From assembly GCA_944353735.1 (NCBI GenBank), contig CALVPU010000152.1:1-21430 (forward strand): 21,430 nucleotides of DNA, given 5' to 3'. Position 1 is the stretch's first letter, and each line of letters starts with the position of its first letter. Under the pieces are notes generated by a model, which worked only from the letters and a program-made list of their open reading frames with translations, had not been told where the DNA came from and made no database searches. This stretch comes from an uncultured Eubacteriales bacterium (GTDB taxonomy: Bacteria > Bacillota > Clostridia > Christensenellales > Aristaeellaceae). The position numbers and the translations under genes are program-made. This document shows positions 13,768 to 19,804 of the stretch, in pieces.

Positions 13768-15010
13768 GTTCACGCGCGAAATGCGCGATACCTATACCGT
13801 CCTCGTGCCGGACATGCTGCCGGTGCACTTCGCGCTGCTCAAAAACGTGTTTCAGCTGCACGGCTACCGCATGGAAGTGCTCAAGAACGAGGGCGCCGAC
13901 GTCGTCAACGCCGGGCTGAAGTACGTCCACAACGACACCTGCTATCCGGCGCTTCTGTGCATCGGGCAATTCATCGACGCGCTGCAGAGCGGTCGCTACG
14001 ACGTGCACCGCACGGCGCTGCTTTTGACGCAGACCGGCGGCGGCTGCCGCGCCTCGAACTACATCCACCTGCTGCGCAAGGCGCTGGAGAAGGCGGATCT
14101 CGGCTTTGTGCCGGTGATCTCGCTCAACCCGTCGGGGCTGGAGAAGAACAGCGGTTTCCGCTTCACGCCGTCGCTGCTGGTGGAGGCACTGTATTCGATC
14201 TTCTACGGCGACGTGCTGATGCTGCTGCGCAACCAGGCGGAGCCGTACGAGACCGTGCGCGGCGCGACGAAGGCGGTGCTGGACCGCTGGGTCGAGGCGC
14301 TCACCGAACAGTTCCGCCGCCGCGCATGGCTGCCGGTGGTGCGCTTTAAGCGCAACCTGCGCGCCATCGCCCGCGACTTCGAGGCGATTCCGCGCGCGCG
14401 GGCGGAGAAGATCAAGGTCGGCGTCGTCGGCGAGATCTACGTCAAGTATTCCTCCATGGGCAACAATCATCTGGAGCGCTTCCTGCTCGAGCAGGGCTGC
14501 GAGGTGGACGTGCCGGGACTGATGGGATTTCTGTCCTACTGCGTCGAGGTGCGCATCGACGACATCGACCTCTACGGCGGCAGCAAACTGGCGCGCTGGG
14601 CGCTGCGCCGCGCCATGGACGTGGTCACCCACTTCGAGCGCGTGATCGCCGCCGCCATTCGCCGCAACAGCGGCTATCGCCCCGCCGAACCGTTCCGGGT
14701 TGCGAAGTCGCATCTCAACGGGCTGATCGGCCTCGGCTGCAAGATGGGCGAGGGCTGGCTGCTGCCGGCGGAGATGGTCGAGCTGATCGAGAGCGGCGTG
14801 GAGAACATCGTCTGCGTGCAGCCGTTCGGCTGCCTGCCGAACCACATCGTCGGCAAGGGCCCGATCCACGCGCTGCGCGAGCGCTATCCGCGGGCGAACA
14901 TCGTGCCCATCGACTACGACCCCAGCGCCACGCGCGTCAATCAGGAAAACCGCCTCAAGCTCATGCTGGCCGTCGCGCGGGAAAACGCTGCGGCGGGGAA
15001 TGAGGCGTGA
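13754..15010 (+). CDS. HgdB-like (2-hydroxyacyl-CoA dehydratase D-component family) protein
   Basis: 418 residues, cytoplasmic, probably an Fe-S partner of the upstream activase. ATG 13754 has AGGAGG at 13739-13744; it overlaps the activase stop by 14 nt in the +1 frame, a sign of coupled translation. Candidate cluster ligands are Cys63 (NDTCYPALL), Cys98 (TGGGCRASNY) and Cys360 (QPFGCLPNHI), placed as in the dehydratase D-component family. Residues 220-232 (IKVGVVGEIYVKY) start the second alpha/beta lobe. In related genomes these residues form the C-terminal part of a fused activase-dehydratase of about 1400 residues; here 974 plus 418 give about that length. The proper ribosome site and the intact domains argue for a genuine two-gene layout rather than a frameshift. 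Confidence 0.88.
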   Translation: MQRVEFTREMRDTYTVLVPDMLPVHFALLKNVFQLHGYRMEVLKNEGADVVNAGLKYVHNDTCYPALLCIGQFIDALQSGRYDVHRTALLLTQTGGGCRASNYIHLLRKALEKADLGFVPVISLNPSGLEKNSGFRFTPSLLVEALYSIFYGDVLMLLRNQAEPYETVRGATKAVLDRWVEALTEQFRRRAWLPVVRFKRNLRAIARDFEAIPRARAEKIKVGVVGEIYVKYSSMGNNHLERFLLEQGCEVDVPGLMGFLSYCVEVRIDDIDLYGGSKLARWALRRAMDVVTHFERVIAAAIRRNSGYRPAEPFRVAKSHLNGLIGLGCKMGEGWLLPAEMVELIESGVENIVCVQPFGCLPNHIVGKGPIHALRERYPRANIVPIDYDPSATRVNQENRLKLMLAVARENAAAGNEA

Positions 15011-15049
15011 CGCAACGACCACCGTGAACCACGAAGGGAGAGGGAGATC

Positions 15050-15664
15050 ATGAAAGTTCTGCTGATCAACGGAAGCCCCCATCAGTCCGGCTGCACGTAC
15101 ACCGCGCTGAGCGAGGTCGCCGCCGTGCTCAACGAGGAGGGCGTGCGCACCGAGATCCTCCAGATCGGCTCCAAGCCGATTCAAGGCTGCGTCGCCTGCC
15201 ATCGCTGCGAGGGTCAGGGCCGCTGTGTATTCAGCGATCTCGCCAACGCCGCGCTGGAAAAGATGGAGCAGTGCGACGGGCTCATCGTCGGCTCGCCGGT
15301 CTACTACGCCGCGCCGAACGGCGCGCTGATCTCGCTGCTCAACCGCATGTTCTACGCCGGCAGCGCCGGTCTTGCCCACAAGCCGGGCGCGGCGGTCGTC
15401 TCCGCGCGCCGTGCGGGCACGACGTCGGCGCTCAACGTGCTCAACGAGTACTTCACCAACGCGCAGATGCCCGTGGTCTCCTCGCGCTACTGGAACATGG
15501 TGCACGGCAGTACGCCCGACGAGGTGCGTCGGGATCTCGAAGGCATGCAGGTCATGCGCGCGCTGGGACACAACATGGCATGGCTGCTCAAGGTCATTCG
15601 CGCCGGACAGGACATCCCCCGCGCGCCGCTCGAGCCGAGGCAGCGCACGAATTTCATCCGCTGA
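15050..15664 (+). CDS. Flavodoxin-fold NAD(P)H-dependent reductase / iron-sulfur flavoprotein-like
   Basis: 204 residues; ATG 15050 follows GGGAGAGGGAG. Residues 1-15 (MKVLLINGSPHQSGC) form the FMN phosphate-binding loop of the NADPH-dependent FMN reductase/flavodoxin-like superfamily. Around 47-60, GCVACHRCEGQGRCVF carries three closely spaced cysteines as in iron-sulfur flavoproteins. GSPVYYAAPNGALISLLNR (from about 83) is the second flavin loop. It probably moves electrons between NAD(P)H and a low-potential acceptor, and its place 39 bases after the HgdB-like gene suggests a supply role for that Fe-S system. Acceptor and substrate are unknown. It ends the operon. Confidence 0.9.
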   Translation: MKVLLINGSPHQSGCTYTALSEVAAVLNEEGVRTEILQIGSKPIQGCVACHRCEGQGRCVFSDLANAALEKMEQCDGLIVGSPVYYAAPNGALISLLNRMFYAGSAGLAHKPGAAVVSARRAGTTSALNVLNEYFTNAQMPVVSSRYWNMVHGSTPDEVRRDLEGMQVMRALGHNMAWLLKVIRAGQDIPRAPLEPRQRTNFIR

Positions 15665-15684
15665 ACGATAATCCCCCGCGACAA

Positions 15685-15715
15685 ACGCGCCCCGCACATT
15701 CTGTGCGGGGCGCGT
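15685..15715. other. Perfect 14-bp stem-loop after the flavoprotein gene
   Basis: ACGCGCCCCGCACA (15685-15698), TTC loop, TGTGCGGGGCGCGT (15702-15715). Very stable, but no T tract follows on either strand, so it is more likely to stall polymerase or protect mRNA ends; it may add to the terminator at 15796. Confidence 0.75.
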
Positions 15716-15795
15716 CGGCATGCTGGCAAAGCGGGCGGACTGGCGGAGCGATGGGAAAGCCTGCCAGCCGGGAATGCGGGTGCAACGGAAGCGGG

Positions 15796-15829
15796 AAAAA
15801 TCGCCGCTGATTTTATCAGGGCGATTTTT
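15796..15829. terminator. Bidirectional terminator between convergent genes
   Basis: AAAAATCGCC (15796-15805) pairs with GGCGATTTTT (15820-15829), with an inner CTGAT/ATCAG stem (15807-15819). The A and T runs provide a T tract for transcripts from either side: the flavoprotein operon (plus) and the glycyl-tRNA synthetase gene (minus). Confidence 0.92.
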
Positions 15830-15860
15830 GCGTTTGCGCCTTTGCCGGCGCGGGCGTTTT

Positions 15861-17240
15861 TTAGAACTCCAGCTTTGCTTCCAGCCACGGGATCAGGTTG
15901 TCGATGGCGACGACCTCCTGCTGCATGGTGTCGCGGTCGCGGATGGTAACGTTGCCGGTCGATTCGGTGTCGAAGTCCACGCAGATGCAGTAGGGCGTGC
16001 CGATCTCATCGGCGCGGCGGTAGCGCTTGCCGATGGAGCCGGTCTCGTCGTAGTCGCAGCGGAACTTCTTCGCGAGCTTCGCATACAGCGCGCGCGCCTG
16101 TTCGCCGAGCTTGTTCTTCTGCAGCGGCATCACCGACACGGTGAACGGCGCCAGCGCGGGATGCAGGCGCAGCACGGTGCGCACGTCGCCGCCCTCGAGT
16201 TCCTCTTCGTCGTAGGCGTTGCAGAGGAACGCCAGCACCGCGCGGTCGACGCCCAGCGACGGCTCGACGCAGTAGGGGATGAACTTCTCGTTCGTCACCG
16301 GGTCGAGGTACTCCATGGACTTGCCGGAGTGCTCCTGATGCTGCTTGAGGTCGTAATCCGTGCGGTCGGCGATGCCCCACAGCTCGCCCCAGCCGAACGG
16401 GAAGAGGAACTCAAAGTCCGTGGTCGCCTTGGAATAGAAGGCGAGCTTCTCCGGCTCGTGGTCGCGCAGGCGCAGGTTCTCCTCGCGGATGCCGAGGCTC
16501 AGCAGCCAGTCGCGGCAGAAGGCGCGCCAGTAGTTGAACCACTCGAGGTCCTCGCCGGGCTTGCAGAAGAACTCCAGTTCCATCTGCTCGAATTCGCGCA
16601 CGCGGAAGATGAAGTTGCCGGGCGTGATCTCGTTGCGGAACGATTTTCCGATCTGCGCGATGCCGGCGGGCAGCTTCTTGCGCGTGGTGCGCATGACGTT
16701 CTGGAAGTTGACGAAGATGCCCTGCGCGGTCTCGGGACGCAGGTACAATTCGGCGGCGGAATCCTCGTTGACGCCCTGAAACGTCTTGAACATCAGGTTG
16801 AACTGGCGGATGCCGGTGAAGTCCTTCTTGCCGCACACGGGGCAGACGATGTCGTGCTCGGCGATGAACTTCTCCAGCTCTGCGTTGGACCAGCCGTCGC
16901 CGGTTTCGGCGCCCTTGGTGTAGTCCTCGATGAGCTTGTCCGCGCGGAAGCGCGCCTTGCAGGCCTTGCAGTCCATCAGCGGGTCGTTGAAGCCGCCGAC
17001 GTGACCGGACGCCACCCAGACTTCGCGGTTCATCAGGATCGCGCAGTCGAGCCCGGTGTTGTACGGGGATTCCTGCACGAACTTTTTCCACCACGCGCGC
17101 TTGACGTTGTTTTTGAACTCGACGCCGAGCGGGCCGTAGTCCCACGTGTTCGCCAGACCGCCGTAGATCTCGGAGCCGGCGAAGATATAGCCGCGGTTCT
17201 TGCACAGCGCGACCAGCTTGTCCATCGTAAGTTTCGCCAT
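15861..17240 (-). CDS. glyS: Glycyl-tRNA synthetase, dimeric (class II, alpha2 type)
   Basis: Charges tRNA-Gly with glycine in the cytoplasm; essential. 459 residues, within the usual range for the single-chain bacterial/archaeal type, not the alpha2beta2 type. ATG 17240 follows a GGGAGGA ribosome site with 7-nt spacing; a TTG six bases upstream is less likely. Visible class II elements: N-terminal [19 protein letters not shown] (21-39); motif 2 around [28 protein letters not shown] (198-225) with the catalytic Arg of FRNE; motif 3 [13 protein letters not shown] (327-339). Cys91/94 and Cys133/136 form two CxxC pairs likely to hold zinc. The C-terminal 100 or so residues are the anticodon-binding domain. 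No T-box leader is visible; the promoter instead overlaps a palindrome. Confidence 0.97.
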   Translation of the reverse strand: MAKLTMDKLVALCKNRGYIFAGSEIYGGLANTWDYGPLGVEFKNNVKRAWWKKFVQESPYNTGLDCAILMNREVWVASGHVGGFNDPLMDCKACKARFRADKLIEDYTKGAETGDGWSNAELEKFIAEHDIVCPVCGKKDFTGIRQFNLMFKTFQGVNEDSAAELYLRPETAQGIFVNFQNVMRTTRKKLPAGIAQIGKSFRNEITPGNFIFRVREFEQMELEFFCKPGEDLEWFNYWRAFCRDWLLSLGIREENLRLRDHEPEKLAFYSKATTDFEFLFPFGWGELWGIADRTDYDLKQHQEHSGKSMEYLDPVTNEKFIPYCVEPSLGVDRAVLAFLCNAYDEEELEGGDVRTVLRLHPALAPFTVSVMPLQKNKLGEQARALYAKLAKKFRCDYDETGSIGKRYRRADEIGTPYCICVDFDTESTGNVTIRDRDTMQQEVVAIDNLIPWLEAKLEF

Positions 17241-17294
17241 GACCAATTCCTCCCTTGGGCGGGCCGCGCGGCGCCGTCCAGATTTCCACGAATA

Positions 17295-17323
17295 AGGGTA
17301 TCACAAAACGCCCGCCGTTTCAA
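17295..17323 (-). promoter_or_regulatory. Promoter of the glycyl-tRNA synthetase gene
   Basis: On the minus strand TTGAAA (17318-17323), a 17-bp spacer, and TACCCT (17295-17300) with an upstream TGA giving TGnTA, an extended -10. The -10 is a weak match (3/6). The leader would be about 48 nt, too short for a T-box element. Confidence 0.5.
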
Positions 17324-17335
17324 CACAATTGTGTT
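17322..17335. promoter_or_regulatory. Perfect 14-bp palindrome at the glyS promoter (candidate operator)
   Basis: AACACAATTGTGTT reads the same on both strands and overlaps the -35 hexamer by two bases. It is AT-rich within a GC-rich genome. The size and position fit a dimeric repressor or activator site. Confidence 0.55.
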
Positions 17336-17591
17336 AACAGCCGCGGCGCGTGGAAGAAAAGCCGCCGCGAAGAGCGAAAGGCGGAGCGGACAAGCGCATG
17401 GCGGACAAGGCAGGCAGGTGCGAAGGGCGGGCTGCAATGCAGGGAACAGACCGGCTGGGGCGAGGCACCCTTGCGCCGGACGCGGAAGAGAGTGAAGTGG
17501 ACAGCGGCAGGGGCGCGGCGACGGTGGGACGCGCGGCGGTTCACTTTTGCCAGCAACCTATGGACGGCGGCAACGGGCATCGCGCGGACAT

Positions 17592-17630
17592 GGAGCCGGA
17601 GACCAATCCATCGGCAGACGCCGTGTGAGG
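17592..17630 (+). repeat. Diverged 39-bp direct repeat, copy A
   Basis: GGAGCCGGAGACCAATCCAT... (39 bases, ending GTGTGAGG) resembles 17702-17740 at 32 of 39 positions, 110 bases apart. By eye, all seven differences are transitions. Confidence 0.7.
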
Positions 17631-17701
17631 CATGAGCGCGCGTGGAACGGCGGCAGGAGATGCAGATGCGGACTGGGAACAGCAGGTACTTTGCAATCGA
17701 A

Positions 17702-17740
17702 GGAACCGGAAACCAACCCATCGGCGAACGCTGCGTGAGG
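17702..17740 (+). repeat. Diverged 39-bp direct repeat, copy B
   Basis: Partner of the copy at 17592-17630; contains GGAACCGGAAACCAACCCAT and ends GCGTGAGG. Neither copy encodes a recognised protein. Confidence 0.7.
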
Positions 17741-17764
17741 GGGGCATGCTGGAAACATCGCGCG

Positions 17765-17799
17765 AAAACGCGCCGCCCGCAGAGCGAAGCGGCGCGTTT
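17765..17799 (-). terminator. Terminator of the two-gene minus-strand operon
   Basis: On the minus strand AAACGCGCCGC (17799-17789) pairs with GCGGCGCGTTT (17776-17766), followed by one more T (four T in total, counting those in the stem). The T tract is short, but the site lies 8 bases after the stop of the 480-residue gene. Confidence 0.65.
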
Positions 17800-17806
17800 G
17801 GCAGCG

Positions 17807-19249
17807 TCAGGCTTGCCGCTCGCCCGTGTCCGGATCGGTGCGGATCGTCCACCAGCCGTCGGCGGCGCCGCCGCGCCAGACGTAGTCCTCCAGACCGGGC
17901 GGCGGTTCGGGCGAGAAGCGCGCCGGCAGGGCGTAGGCGATCGAGTCCGGTGCGCCGTCGCGCACGCGCACGCCGATCTCCACGTGGTCGTATCCTGAAC
18001 CGGTGGGCATTGGTGCGCGCACGTAAGTATAGCCGTCGCCGAGCATCAGTTCGTCCGCCGGTTGGCGGGCAAACAGTCCGCGCAGCTGCTCGGAGACGCC
18101 GGGCCACGGCACAGCCATGTCGATGCCCAGCGATTCGCCCGCCGTGGGCGCGTGCGCTGGAACCGCCTGCGCCGCCGCCAAGGCGATTGCGCCGGCGATG
18201 TCCGCCACGCTGTCCGCAGAAACACTGCCAGCGGCTTCCGGAGCGGGGGCGCGTGCGGAGATTTCAGTCGCCATGGAAACGGCTGTGCTCGCGGTCGCGC
18301 CGTCCGCATCGGCGGGAACATCCGCCGCACCTGCACTGCTGGTGGACGGGGTGGATGTGCCGCCGCTCGCCGCCGCGTCCGCGCCACCGCCCAATAAAGC
18401 GGAAGCGCCGCCGTTGTCCGTTACTGCGCTCGAGCTGTCCGGCGACGCGACCGGGACATTGGAATTGTCGGATGGCTCGCCAGCAGGCGGTTTGTTGGAA
18501 GTTTCGCCCGCGGCAGGTTCACTTGTGGCGGCTCCGCCCGCATCGGGGGGAACATCCGCCGCGCCCGCACCGCCGGTGGACGGGGTGGATGTGCCGCCGT
18601 CTGCCGCCGCGTCCGCGCCATCGCCCAATAAAGCGGAAGCGCCGCCGTTGTCCGCCGGTGTGCCTGCGCTGCCGCTGAATGGAATGGAGGCGTCATCTGT
18701 CGCCGCGCCCGCGCTGTCCGGCGCATTAAAATTGTCGGACGGTGCATTCGCGGGCGGTTCGCCGGAAGCAGTTTCCGGCACGGCGCTTCGCGGCTGCGGT
18801 CTCGGCGGGCGCAGGTCGCAGGCGGGACCGCGCCCGCAGGCGCACGCCTCGCATGCCGCCGCGCGGACGGACGACCAACTGACCTCCCGCGAGCCGTTGA
18901 CGTTGCCCGAGAGCACCATCTCGCAGCGGTCGCATTCCTGCGCCACGATCGCGATCAGCAGGTAATCTTCCAGCGGTCGACCGTCGCTGCTGCGGGGATC
19001 GAAGGAGTAGGCGAGCGTCGCCTGCCCGCGACCGTCGCGGCGCAGTTCTCCCAGCCGGGCGGCGAAATACGCGCCGCGAGCGTCGTGGCGGATCAGCGCC
19101 GCGCAGAGCGTGCCGCTCCCGGCAGGCGCGTTGACGACGAAGAACATGCTGCCCAGCAGCGTCCTTCGCTCCAGGCGGACGTGTCCTGAGAAGCCCTGCG
19201 CGTGGGTCCGCAGCAGGATCAGCGACCGCCGGTAATCATTTTTTACCAT
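17807..19249 (-). CDS. Uncharacterised 480-residue protein with Ala/Gly/Ser-rich repeat region
   Basis: Family not recognised. ATG 19249 is supported by AGAGGAGGG with 7-nt spacing. Three parts are visible. Residues 1-145 form a globular domain (MVKNDYRRSLILLRTHAQGF..., LLGSMFFVVNAP, PLEDYLLIAIVAQECDRCEM) ending in a Cys-rich hinge (CEACACGRGPAC). Residues 146-370 are low complexity, Ala/Gly/Ser/Pro/Asp-rich, with a 78-residue period (NGGASALLG at 201 and again at 279). Residues 375-480 form a second compact domain (GLFARQPADELMLGDGYTYV, GYDHVEIGVRVRDG, then WWTIRTDPDTGE). No signal peptide or membrane helix. Such a two-domain protein on a flexible linker could be structural or surface-linked; a spore role is possible only if the upstream promoter is sporulation-type. 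It is the second gene of a two-gene operon (63 bp gap). Confidence 0.8.
   Translation of the reverse strand: MVKNDYRRSLILLRTHAQGFSGHVRLERRTLLGSMFFVVNAPAGSGTLCAALIRHDARGAYFAARLGELRRDGRGQATLAYSFDPRSSDGRPLEDYLLIAIVAQECDRCEMVLSGNVNGSREVSWSSVRAAACEACACGRGPACDLRPPRPQPRSAVPETASGEPPANAPSDNFNAPDSAGAATDDASIPFSGSAGTPADNGGASALLGDGADAAADGGTSTPSTGGAGAADVPPDAGGAATSEPAAGETSNKPPAGEPSDNSNVPVASPDSSSAVTDNGGASALLGGGADAAASGGTSTPSTSSAGAADVPADADGATASTAVSMATEISARAPAPEAAGSVSADSVADIAGAIALAAAQAVPAHAPTAGESLGIDMAVPWPGVSEQLRGLFARQPADELMLGDGYTYVRAPMPTGSGYDHVEIGVRVRDGAPDSIAYALPARFSPEPPPGLEDYVWRGGAADGWWTIRTDPDTGERQA
18306..18420 (-). repeat. 115-bp internal repeat of the 480-residue gene, copy 1
   Basis: Matches 18540-18654 with about nine differences over 115 bases, 234 bases (78 codons) apart, so frame is kept. 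It encodes the NGGASALLG...STPST...AGAADVP segment at about residues 279-317. Confidence 0.85.
18540..18654 (-). repeat. 115-bp internal repeat of the 480-residue gene, copy 2
   Basis: Second copy of the repeat at 18306-18420, encoding about residues 201-239. Weaker similarity continues beyond it (PSDN-x-N segments), indicating that the duplicated unit is nearly the full 234-bp period. Confidence 0.85.
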
Positions 19250-19312
19250 CGTGCGTCCCTCCTCTGCTCATGCCTATGCCCGCCGGCGGCGGGGTATGAC
19301 GGCGCGCCGCGC

Positions 19313-19603
19313 TCACAGGTGGCGCGTGTGCATGCGGTCGTGGCGCTCCATCAGCTGGTGGTAGACGGAGTTCGTGCGAATCGGCTGTGGAACCATCACG
19401 CGCGTCGGCGCGGCGGGCGCTTCGGGCGCCGCCGGCGCAGGCTGCGGTGCGGGCTGGGCGGCCTGAACCGCCGGTGCGGGCGGCACGTTCGCTGCCGGTC
19501 GCAGCGGCGCGGGCGACGGCGCGATCGGCGCCGGCGGGGGAACGGCGTTTGCGCGTGGGCGCACGGCGCGGGCACGGTGGAGAACTTCGCTGGGTGTCGG
19601 CAT
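19313..19603 (-). CDS. Uncharacterised Ala/Pro-rich small protein, 96 residues
   Basis: ATG 19603 has an excellent ribosome site (AAGGAGGG, 7-nt spacing), which supports a real gene despite the biased composition. Residues 1-15 are MPTPSEVLHRARAVR. Residues 16-68 are an Ala/Pro linker. The last 28 residues (VMVPQPIRTNSVYHQLMERH, then DRMHTRHL) look folded and basic, with several His and Met. No signal peptide or membrane segment. I do not recognise the family. It is the first gene of a probable operon with the 480-residue protein. Two proteins with long Ala-rich linkers in one operon suggest joint assembly into a larger structure, but this is inference. Confidence 0.7.
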   Translation of the reverse strand: MPTPSEVLHRARAVRPRANAVPPPAPIAPSPAPLRPAANVPPAPAVQAAQPAPQPAPAAPEAPAAPTRVMVPQPIRTNSVYHQLMERHDRMHTRHL

Positions 19604-19635
19604 GGAAATCCCTCCTTGGAGAGCAAATTCGATTT

Positions 19636-19664
19636 TATTGTATGCGCGAATTCATATCGGCGTA
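19636..19664 (-). promoter_or_regulatory. Promoter of the minus-strand operon, possibly sporulation-type (sigma-K/E-like)
   Basis: On the minus strand CATACAATA (19644-19636) fits the sigma-K -10 pattern CATAnnnTA, with TACG at 19664-19661 as a possible -35 (ACn core). It also contains TACAAT, five of six bases of the sigma-A -10 box, but I find no TTGACA-like -35 with it. The leader would be about 25 nt and holds the ribosome site. Confidence 0.4.
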
Positions 19665-19712
19665 CATTTTGCCCCGATTCGTAAATATTTTTGGGCTTAT
19701 CCACTGCAAGGG

Positions 19713-19741
19713 TTGAAAGATGCCGCGATTCAGGCTATAAT
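19713..19741 (+). promoter_or_regulatory. Sigma-A promoter for the acidic-protein gene
   Basis: TTGAAA (19713-19718), a 17-bp spacer and TATAAT (19736-19741). Transcription would start near 19748, giving a leader of about 57 nt, which contains the small tandem TACCAG-TACCAG (19776-19787). Confidence 0.85.
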
Positions 19742-19804
19742 AAAAGAGTATAGTTATGTCTTTTCATGAATGCTGTACCAGTACCAGTGAGAGGCGGTAA
19801 CGCT

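Larger units (their letters stand above)
17336..17764. other. Intergenic region with degenerate repeats, no supported gene
   Basis: Between the glyS promoter and the terminator of the 480-residue protein gene I see no gene with a family match or credible ribosome site. Translations in any frame are Arg/Gly/Ala-rich. The stretch contains two related 39-bp copies (17592-17630 and 17702-17740, listed separately). Confidence 0.6.

Noticed and set aside
15720..17495. 591-codon plus-strand frame opposite the glycyl-tRNA synthetase gene
   Set aside because: Starts in the terminator region and mirrors glyS; the minus strand shows all class II synthetase motifs.
17241..17500. T-box leader for glyS
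   Set aside because: No T-box consensus or specifier/antiterminator arrangement could be found, and a promoter appears within 100 bases of the start.
17632..18965. Plus-strand frames of 348 and 282 codons opposite the 480-residue protein gene
   Set aside because: No ribosome site, Arg/Pro- or Ala-rich composition; the minus frame has a strong ribosome site and distinct folded ends.
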